This document shows positions 55,639-64,000 of a stretch of 64,000 nt of DNA, piece after piece (position 1 is the first letter of the stretch; each line of letters starts with the position of its first letter). A program made the translations under genes and the position numbers. The DNA is from Scalesia atractyloides (taxonomy: Eukaryota > Streptophyta > Magnoliopsida > Asterales > Asteraceae). Below the pieces are notes generated by a model that saw only the letters and a program-made list of their open reading frames with translations, was not told the origin of the DNA and made no database searches. The stretch covers positions 71,594,157 to 71,658,156 of the forward strand of contig CAMTDV010000028.1 in the NCBI GenBank assembly GCA_947069175.1, in the 5' to 3' direction.

Positions 55639-55692
55639 GGTCAAACAGTCAACAGTCCCGGTCAACGGTCAATGGTCAACGCAAAAGTCAAC
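55639..55692 (+). promoter_or_regulatory. W-box core cluster in solo LTR 54109
   Basis: Six GTCAA motifs in about 54 bp, the densest version among the family A LTRs. Confidence 0.5.
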
Positions 55693-58600
55693 ATTTTTTT
55701 TAATATTTATTTATTTATTTATTTAATTTAAAAATCAATTGAAAATACTTAAAAATAACGTTTTTAAAGATAGAAAATAGCCTTAAACTCACAAAAATAT
55801 ATTTAAAAATCCTGTTAAAAATTAATAATAAAATCCACTCATTTACCATACTTTCCGTTATTATTTAGGTTAGTTAGTTTCTCGTCGATCAATCCTCCAA
55901 ACTCGTGCGCATTTCATCATCTTCAACCGAACGCACCCAATGTGAGTGAATCTCTACAAATTCCCCGTTTTAATTACGTTTTTGGGGTGTATCATGTGTC
56001 TTACCATTTATTATATTTAAATCATTGTGCATCCATCATATCCATGAACAAATGTGTATTCAACATGTATCAACTGTTTGTGTGGTTATTGTTTAGATTA
56101 AATTATCATTTTCAGTACATACATTATCATAGGCCGCCGCTCCCCATTACATTATGAGCGTTGAGCTGTTCCCATTACATTATGAGCGTGAACCAGGCGT
56201 TGCCAACATACGATCGGCTCCGTTTGATTGAGCCTGGATCGCACAGACATTTATCATAGGCCGTCCGTTCCCCATTACATTATGAGCGTGAACGTGACGT
56301 TGCCAACATATACAGTTTCATTCATGTTATATATTCATGCAAGTTGGTTTGTTATTGTATGTTATTGTTTGTTGTTGTTATTGTTATTGTATGATTTAAT
56401 TACATTTGCTCACATATGATTATTGCACAATTTTTCATGATAAAAATAACAAGGAATCAATAATAAATGTTTTTCTAATAAGGTTCACTCGCCAACTTAT
56501 GTTGACCCCAAAACCCCCATTTTTACACATGATACAGGTGATCCAGCTGCAGCAAGAAACACATAGGATGGCTTAGAAGAATAAACTGGTTTAGACTTTG
56601 GATTGTTTAGTTGATTATCTTTCTTTGTATTTGTATGAACATTTTTGGAATATTGAGGATGTAATTTTGACTTTAATAAATATGAAACATATTAGTAAAT
56701 ATCATGAGCTTTGGTGATAACCCAATTATGCCCCGACTCTTATTCCGCTGCGGGTCGGGGTGTGACAGACAGCTCCAGTATTAATTCCGTGAGTGGAGGC
56801 ATGGCTACAATCTCATGAAGTATCCAAGGCATGAGTGACTTATTGCGCACACTCAGCATAGCCTTGCGCATGCCCATCATGGCGCGCAGCAACCACCAGC
56901 ATAGCCACTGCACCATCCAACTCCGCGGAGTTCACAATGGAGTCGGCAACCTGTAAATTCAAAGGAAAAGTTAGAGCCATTCCACAAAGGTCAGAAAACA
57001 CAGTACAAATACTTACATGGCCAATCCCATGCTGTTGAAGCCACAACATGTTGTTGGTGAGCGATTCCACCAATGACTCGGAGATGGCGCGGGAGTTCTC
57101 AGAATCTTCTAATTTTCTCTCTCCCGTCTCCACCTTAGCCTCCGCCAACTGCAGCTTACGCAGAAGATCAACACTCTTCACCGAGGCTGCTTGGAGATCT
57201 TTCTTAGCGCTCTCTAAAGCAGCGCAAGCTTCGACCTGTTTGTACAAAACAAAGTTAGCATCATGACTTAGTAATTTTAGAGGGGATCAAACACAAGTAC
57301 AAGGGGGTACCTCTTTCTGCTCACTATGCCCGCGCTGCACATTGGCTTGTGCAGCCGAGGCAACAGCCGCCTCCTTCTCTTTCCTCTCATGCATCACATC
57401 TGCGCGCAACTGGGCCAGTTCATCCTTCAGGGATTTCTTCTCCCTGTTATCTCTCTCACAAGCCTTCTTCCACAACTTGCGTTGCTCAGCAAGTTTGGCA
57501 TCCGAGGCTTCGGCCCGATTCTTCCACCCCTACGCAGACCACACTTCAATTCGCTGACTATCGGTGAAGGCAGTCTCCCTTGCCAACAACGCAGTTTCAC
57601 GTGCAGTGACTTCGGCTCGCTCCTTACCACGGGTTTCTTGAGCAGCCTCAAGATCTTTCCTTTGTTTCACCAGGCCCCGCCATTCACGAACAATCTTGTA
57701 GGTCACTAAGGCGGACCTGGCAGCTGCCTGGAGGTACGTATGATACGTCTCTTCTTCTTCACGATCAGAAAGTAAATGTACCTCGCTGGGGGGAAGGCTC
57801 CTTTAAAAAACTCACGGCACGCCGGCCAGTGAGAAAAGTCATCTTCTTTCTCTAACTTCCACACAGGAGTGTGGATCTCTTCAGCTTGGGCAGTGGAGAA
57901 GGACATATAATAATAATAATCCCCCGGAGTCTCATCCGGGCGGATGGGAGACAAACCAAGGGCGGCAGATCCCGAGCCACCCTTAAGTAACGGTTCCTCC
58001 ATATGCTCTTGTTGAGCACTGTTCTGAACCTCTTTGGCGGACGCCGGTCCCGACGGCTCCGCCCCATCAACATTAACCGCGCCATCTAGATGCGCGCGTT
58101 CTTCCCCAACCATAATGGGTTCCTGCACAACGAACCCCAATTCTTCCACTTCCAAGGAAGGTTCCCTAAGATCCACCCGCGATTCCTCAACAACAACCAC
58201 GGGTTCTTCAATATCATGCCATGGTTGCGTTAATGGAACACCCGAAGTTTCCAAAACTGGGGAACCCAAATTAGTACCCATACCAGCACCTTCCACCACC
58301 ACATGAGGCCCCTCCCTCACGCCGACCTGTTCTTCTGCCCCAGCAGCATCATTTCCTTCTTGACCACCGGCTTGGGTCATCGGGGATTCAGCTTCCCCAG
58401 CACTTGGGCCGGAGTCAACAAAAACCGGCTCATCCCTTACTGCATAACAACAAGGGTTAGAAATGTATAACATGAAAACGGGAAGGAAATAGCAAAGGGT
58501 ACAAAGGCTTACAAATGGATATTCTAGAAGTAAGTGATCCCAAATCCGCCTGCTTCCCAAAATGTCTTCGCGCAACCTTCTTAGGGGGTTGCGATGAGAG

Positions 58601-60019
58601 GTCCTCCTTCGGGCGCCTCTTCCGCTTCAGAGGCACTTCTGGGACCTCTTCAGCCTCCTCCGGGCTAACATGTATGGCAGTAGCAAAGACCGCCTGCTTT
58701 GGTGCAGCCCTCTTTGCACCTACAGGTTCAAGACTCTCGCATGAGTCAGAAATTACCACATAAGTTTTCCACTTGTCAGTAATAACACGCTTACCTTTGG
58801 GAGGGCCCGCCCCGGGTTGAGTAGCCTCCCTATCCACCACCACGATTGACCCCGCGCGTCTCTTTTTCTTGGGCTCTGGGCCGATACCCAAGTCCATCAG
58901 AACGTCTGCATTTGAACAAGGAAAACAAATAAGCCACCTGCAAAGGTGCGCATTTAAACAGCAAAGACTCACTAGTTGGTGGCGCAGGGGCCTCTAGGTC
59001 CGCGTCCTAGATCAAGGCAAAATTATCAAGGACCTGCGCGTACCAGGTAGGCTCATCAGGCTTCAGGGGAACTTTCTCTATCCGCCCTTCCTTCCTCTGG
59101 AAGGCGGCCAAGAACAGTGGGGCTCATGCAAGTAAAACATGCATATGATGAGCAAAATACATAACTCCCAATCAAGCAAGAAACAAGGGAACAAGGAATA
59201 TTTACTACATTCGCCCTCAAAATACACTTGTCGAGACTGGCGCTCGGGTCCCCACACAAGGCTCATCCCCGCCTCCACCAGTACCCTCTCCGGCAACTGA
59301 ATCGCCGGAATCTATTTCAAGTCACCATACTAGGTGTCCAACACTGGTATGGGACGGGTCTCCGCCGGAATCTCTTCCGGCCCCGGGAACACCATCGGCA
59401 CCGGTATCACACCGGCCTTAACAAAAAAGAATTTTGCCTTCCAGTCGTGGAAGGACTTGGGGGGAGAGCAAAATTTTCCGTGCCTGGCCGGTGCTGGAAA
59501 GAATAAACCCGATTGAGCAATGGAGTTGATAAAAAATACGGAAACAATCGACAGTGGGAACAGACCCAGTCGACCGACACAAGAACTCAAAACGCCAAAT
59601 TCTCACCATTCCCATCGGATTCAATTAGGAATGGTGGAATCCGTAGTACTGAAGCAAATCAACGAAAAACTTGGTGTCGGGCAACCGGAAGTTACCCTCA
59701 CCAAAAAAGTCAGCTAACAAGGTGATATAACCCGCCGGAGCATTGGCGGCCGTTTCACCTTCTGCCGGCATCCAGGCGTCCCAAGAGGGAGGAAAACGGA
59801 GACCGGACATAATATCATCAAATAATTGCCGGCTCAACTTGCAAGCCGACAGAAGAGGCGGAACAGCGCCACCAGCGGCAGCCTCAGGATCTATAGCCGC
59901 CATAATGAGAAGAAACAAGAAAAGAAATCTTTGAAAAAAATTTTCGAAGAACTCAAGAAGTAGAGAAAAATTTTGTGAAGAAGTTGTGAATGGATGAAGA
60001 AACTCTACCGGGGCACCGC

Positions 60020-60028
60020 TATTTATAG
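60020..60028 (-). promoter_or_regulatory. TATA box of the antisense gene
   Basis: The minus strand reads GCTATAAATAGC, a strong plant TATA box, about 117 bp upstream of the ATG at 59903. The spacing suits a short leader. It lies in the Tat internal region, not in an LTR. Confidence 0.65.
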
Positions 60029-60437
60029 CACTCCCATTTAAAGCGATCGGAGAACGTGTCTAACACGTGGTAATGATGACCAATCATAGAAGGACACGTG
60101 GCAAGTGAGGGGGTTCTGACGGTTAACGTGCGCGCGTGGCCAACACGCTCTCTGTCAATTCATTAAATGAATGGCAGACGAAGCGGCTGAGTGCATGCTA
60201 CAACTGTCAGATGTCTTTTCAAGTCCATTTTTTATCACCAAACCACCTGCAGCGTCAGAAGATCAGATTTTCAAACTCCAAGAGTGAGTATAAAGCGTTT
60301 CCTTCACACAAACGTTTCCTCCCAACACTTAGAAAAATATTCGCCACCCAATTAATGGCGCAAGCAACAACTCTTCTAGTCCAGCACTCCTCCCAACTTA
60401 CATCTTGCGCGTAGGAGCAGCACTGGACTGGGGGACT
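60029..60437 (+). other. Upstream region of the antisense gene and Tat-like polypurine tract
   Basis: Non-coding on the plus strand. CACGTG at about 60064 and 60100 are G-box-like motifs upstream of the antisense TATA box. The stretch ends with GACTGGGGGACT at 60426-60437, the probable polypurine tract just before the 3' LTR. Confidence 0.5.
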
Positions 60438-61550
60438 TGAGGAGGTATGGTCCCAAGTGACTATACCCTTGACCTAAACTATACAAGGATAACCTTGCGC
60501 GGAACATGCAATGGTGCGCCTTCCTTGGATCTCACAGGTCATACAATGAGCCATGCGCACTCAGCACAACGGTGAATTAGACCAATACAATAAAGTCACA
60601 CAATGAGCCTTGCGCGCTCAGCGTAACGGTGAATTAGACCAATACAATAAAGTCACACAACGAGCCTTGTGTACTCGTCACAACGGCAAGTTAGACTCAT
60701 GCGCGCGGGCTACTAGACCATGCGCACAACAACATTCCTCTAAGCTACGAATCTCAAAACCTCGCAAGGACAAGACACACATGAGAAGCGCCTCATGGTC
60801 TTGGGACAAAAGGCAGTATCCCTGACACCCTGCGCTGGCGGGAAAAACCTTTACAGCCTCGCAGAAGGGGTAAGCACTAAGAGATGTTGACCATACCTCA
60901 GGGTACGGGAAAGGCAGAGTTGTGACCAAAGGTTACTTGGCAGGTTGCGTGTGACAACGCCCATGACCAGTAAGGCAAGTGTCAGACCATACACCAACCA
61001 CACTTCTGCCAGCGACTGTTTCACCCTCTCCATTTTCGGCTGGCAACAGGCCTGACACCAGAGACTGCTGCCTTTACACCGTGGCACCACTCAACATCCG
61101 ACAAAACATACCTCCCGACAGTGAACATTAATTCTCCTGCAGGAGCATTTAATGCTGGCGCCGAGGGACAAAAGGGATGTCTCTGGCTGTATGGGCCGGG
61201 CCCAAGGCCCACCAGCATTTCTCCTGAGCATACCATTCTCGGCTATAAATAAGTATCGGATCCCCGGGTAAGAGGCACAGGCTCATATACTTACGATATT
61301 ATTTACCACGCACACAAGATCTTTACTTATTCACTATCCTACCAATACTTATTCTCACGTCGGATTGTGGTCACGGAGAAAACCACCATTTTCCCTGTGG
61401 CGAGACTAACGGCATTGCTAGTTTTGCAGACCAGTCAGAGTGAGCTTGCAACACAAAAGGTGAAGTGAGAGGTTAATCATTTATGCGGAAACACCCTGGT
61501 TGTGATTTATATATCCCAGGATATCTCTAGATTCAACCGGTGCTTCTTCA
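60438..61550 (+). repeat. 3' LTR of the Tat-like element
   Basis: 1113 bp, beginning TGAGGAGGTATGGTCCC. A TATA box TATAAATAA lies at 61244-61252. A 57-bp unit (from CAATGAGCC at 60544 and again at 60601) is duplicated here but single in the 5' LTR. Many point differences from the 5' LTR show a much older insertion than the gag-only element. Confidence 0.94.
60544..60657 (+). repeat. 57-bp tandem duplication in the Tat-like 3' LTR
   Basis: Two copies at 60544 and 60601, with ATTAGACCAATACAATAAAG conserved in both, followed by a partial third starting CAACGAGCC. Confidence 0.9.
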
Positions 61551-61576
61551 CACTAGGTATTGATTCATTCATTCAG

Positions 61577-64000
61577 ATTGAATCATCTCGAATTCAAACT
61601 GAATTGTGAATTCGAATCGGTTTATTCAAATCTAACTCGAGTTTTGATTCGTTAAACACCCATGTCCCAACTCCTAAGCATCATCTTGAAATGATTCCGT
61701 AAACATATTTGTGTTGTGATATCGATTTGCATTGAGGGTAAGGCATTGGTAACGGAGACAAGAAGAAATGGGTGATGGTATGGCTGTGAAGGTAATAGAG
61801 ACAAAAAGATATGTGTTCGTTGATAAATGGATGGAGAGGACATGAAGTGACTCGAGGGTTTTGTTAGAGGACAGACTTGATGACAAAGGCTAGCAAGGGA
61901 GGTAATGAAGAGAGAGTGATTTGATAATGATCATAATTTATAATGACAATAATTTTTATTGATGCGGTATTTTCATCGACTATTTATCTCTATCCATATG
62001 ATTTAATTGAAAATACGTTTTTCTTTAAATTTTGTTTAATGCGAATGCTCTCATAAATCTTGTTGATTTTTAATACCAGCCATGGTTCTATGGTTTACTG
62101 ATATTGATGACTACACTCATAAAAGTGATGTTAGTTTAAATTGTGTTGATTAGGTGTTAATAAGGAGTAAAATTGATGTTAAAAAAAGTACCACTTGAAA
62201 GAAGAATACATAAGTTTGAAGTATTTAAACAAGTACATAAGTTTCTCATTATTACAAATACATATGGAGAAAATCATTTCACTTTTTTTGTTCAAAGGAT
62301 TTGTCCATGATAAAATAAAAGAAAATATGATAAGTTTTACTGATGTGATATATTGTTAAAAAGAATGACCACACAAATATTTTCTAGACAGGACTTATGG
62401 AGATTTTATACGTAGGCTTTCCTTCCATTTTTGCAAGGAAATAAAAGAAACGACAAATACACAAATTGCAATCAAAATTAGGTTATCTCCTAATGGCTAA
62501 TGCTTCAAAGTGAGAAAATCTCTAAACTGCAATCAAATTTTAACTCAAATATTAATCTATCTATAATGTTATTTCATTGTTTAAAATGTTATACTCGGTT
62601 AATTAGAGTAACTTAATTAAAATAATTAGAAGACTTAGTTTTCATTTAAGTGCAAACACCAAGTATAAACTTAATAAAAACAATCAGAGTATAAACTCAA
62701 TAAAAACAATCACAAATAAAAGTAGGATAGGGTTATTATACAAATTGTCTTTTAACATATAAAATGTGAGAACTAAAAAGGAAAAGATTTTTTTAATTCT
62801 CATTTAATTAAGCACGTATTTTAGTCCTAAATTTACACAATTTTATTTTTTTTTCTTATATTTACAATAGTGGATAATCACTCTAGCGTAAATCCACAAA
62901 AAGATTATTTTTTTTTTACATTTTTCAACTAAACGTCATGCTTAAGTCGTTGGAAAGAAAGATCTTAATTTCTCGCGTTTGGTATGTTAAGTCTTATTCG
63001 TATTTAATCTTTATCCAATAAAGTAATAACTCAATTTAACAATTTTATTTATAAAGAAAATATAAATATAAACAATCTAAAAAAAAGAAAGAAAGAAAAA
63101 AGGAGAATTCAAAGCGGAGGGTGAAGAGAAACGGTTACGTTCACATTTTCGCATTCTATTTTTTTTTTTCTTAAACTAGCATTAGGAGTAGATTAGTTTA
63201 TGATTCCTTTGTAAGTAAATTAAATAGTTTAGCTTTGCTAATCTTAAACAATAGATGTTATTTATGTGGACAAGAAATATGGATAGAGAAGCGGGACCAT
63301 TTCTATGCCTTTTTGGTATGGTGCTCCCAGCAAATTGCATGACACCCACACTCTAGAGGCATGATATGTATCAAATATATCTACACAATGATCTATCTTT
63401 GTATGTATTTATATTAGTTTACTAAACGGCTTGTAATCTAACGATATCAACATGTTATAATATAACAAAGGTCTTTCATCCGAAGTGTTTTGAGGATTAT
63501 AGTACTACGATGGACGTGTACAATTAAAAGTAGGTTTAGGTAACGTGGCTTTGTTGTTAAAAAAATCAAAAGCAAAGTAAATAAATAGAAGATTGGTTGA
63601 TATGTATATCAAGTAATCAACTCCAAAGCTATTCGCATGGTCATTTGCACATTTCATGCATCTTTCATTCCTTTTAATATTCCAAGGGCCATACCGAAAA
63701 TGGATCTTTTTGTTAGTCCATGCTCCATGGTAATATTGTTTTATAATATTATGACGTGGGTATATATTTTTACAAATATCTTTGGGATAGAGAGACGTTT
63801 GGAGAAGGTTTATTATTGTTAATAGATACAAAATTGCTAGCTTGTGTCCTTTGGAAGCGTATAAAGGTAACGAAAACAAACAATAGAATAAATGCGTACG
63901 TGTTCATGCCGTAGATGCAAACAAAACTTGAAAATAAAATCATATATTATAATATCTACATGCTACAAAAAGACCCAACTCGATATACGACCTTAAAATT
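61577..64000. other. AT-rich intergenic DNA, no gene seen
   Basis: The first 90 bp are TTCGAA-rich and resemble 42780-42930, the other flank of the LINE insertion. ORFs at 61652-61886 and 63505-63879 (minus) lack recognisable domains and are not supported. No RNA gene or delimited repeat was found. Confidence 0.5.

Larger units (their letters stand above)
54109..56767 (+). mobile_element. Solo LTR (family A), 2659 bp, TSD GACAG
   Basis: Begins TGTAACATTTGTC and ends GGTCGGGGTGTGACA, with GACAG at 54104-54108 and 56768-56772. It carries the full family A set: a minus-strand tRNA-like relic (54294-54371), three plus-strand units (55203-55618), a W-box cluster (55639-55692) and a short repeat array (about 56130-56310). 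It splits the last exon of the antisense gene. Confidence 0.95.
53969..59903 (-). pseudogene. Antisense six-exon gene of the Tat-like element (PF04195-like), disrupted by a solo LTR
   Basis: Minus-strand exons: 59903-59209, 59122-58974 (end 58973), 58905-58513, 58439-57311, 57235-57017, and 56950-56773 continued at 54108-53969 across a solo LTR. The five introns (86, 67, 73, 75 and 66 bp) are all GT-AG and preserve frame. The first exon (start MAAIDPEAA) resembles the putative gypsy-type transposon domain, with FEFLCRSTGSVPTVDCF and SPPKSFHDWKAKFFF. The middle is basic (PEPKKKRRAG, KRKRRPKE) and then acidic. The last exons are coiled-coil-like (Lys/Glu/Ala-rich, WLQQHGIGH, VNSAELDGAV). Stops near 59625, 59300, 58990, 57530 and 56840 and frame breaks near 59530 and 57795 make it a pseudogene. 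Its cellular role is unknown. Confidence 0.8.
43602..61550 (+). mobile_element. Tat-like Ty3/gypsy LTR retrotransposon, nested host of two solo LTRs, TSD CACTA
   Basis: TSD CACTA lies at 43597-43601 and 61551-61555. The LTRs begin TGAGGAGGTATGGTCCC and end GCTTCTTCA: the 5' LTR is 43602-48086 (split by a solo LTR; about 1051 bp net), the 3' LTR 60438-61550 (1113 bp). Internal order: gag, protease, RT, degenerate RNase H, a second archaeal-type RNase H, integrase, and then a long region with an antisense spliced gene. The second RNase H and antisense gene place it in the Tat group (relatives of Retand, RIRE2, Grande). Without the two solo LTRs it is about 11.9 kb. All coding blocks are broken. 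Confidence 0.93.

Noticed and set aside
63505..63879. 124-codon minus-strand ORF near the right edge
   Set aside because: No recognisable domain, AT-rich context, no leader or splice features; it could be chance.
1..64000. CRISPR arrays, bacterial operons, rRNA genes
   Set aside because: The sequence is plant nuclear DNA; the short repeats present are LTR-internal minisatellites without spacer-like structure, and no rRNA sequence was recognised.

Overview
The window is plant nuclear DNA, most likely from an Asteraceae-type eudicot. The family assignment is an inference from the style of the LTR families. The plant assignment is secure: there is a complete three-exon DUF1218 gene with plant splice sites, plant Ty3/gypsy lineages (Athila-, Tat- and Tekay/Del-like), MULE, hAT, RTE-LINE and Helitron signatures, and AT-rich intergenic DNA. 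Only one apparently intact host gene is visible, on the minus strand at 38379-40908. Almost everything else is nested transposable elements, many of which can be delimited to the base by target-site duplications (TSDs).

Layout. 1-13086: a decayed Athila-like element cut by the left window edge (gag tail, protease, RT, RNase H, integrase, a third ORF and a predicted 3' LTR). It is split inside RT by a 2486-bp solo LTR (2147-4632, TSD CCTTC). 13087-15452: unassigned AT-rich DNA. 15458-18546: a 3089-bp solo LTR in minus orientation (TSD AAACG). 18552-26007: old AT-rich DNA with a diverged duplication, an RTE-LINE relic and microsatellites. 26008-about 26745: a probable non-autonomous Helitron on the minus strand. 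26800-36001: a Mutator-like element with about 270-bp TIRs and a perfect 9-bp TSD. It carries a gene-start-like fragment and is split by a very young LTR element (27159-35149, TSD GCAAA) that encodes gag but no pol. 36011-38370: intergenic DNA with nested hAT-like MITEs. 38379-40908: the DUF1218 gene, with a MITE in intron 2. 43005-61564: a 5'-truncated RTE LINE (12-bp TSD). It was hit by a Tat-like LTR element (43602-61550, TSD CACTA), which was itself hit by two solo LTRs (44436-47864, TSD TTACT; 54109-56767, TSD GACAG). 61577-64000: AT-rich DNA with nothing recognised.

The most unusual structure is in the LTR family shared by the young element and the solo LTRs at 2147 and 54109. Each LTR holds two or three tandem tRNA-like units on the plus strand, at about 165-170-bp spacing, with consensus-like Pol III A and B boxes. 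Each also holds an oppositely oriented class-II-like tRNA relic upstream, and a cluster of W-box cores just after the last unit. Second in interest is a six-exon antisense gene in the Tat-like element, with its own TATA box and five GT-AG introns of 66-86 bp. Its last exon is split by a solo LTR.

No function is claimed for the unassigned regions. Lineage names come from reading protein motifs and were not confirmed by database search.
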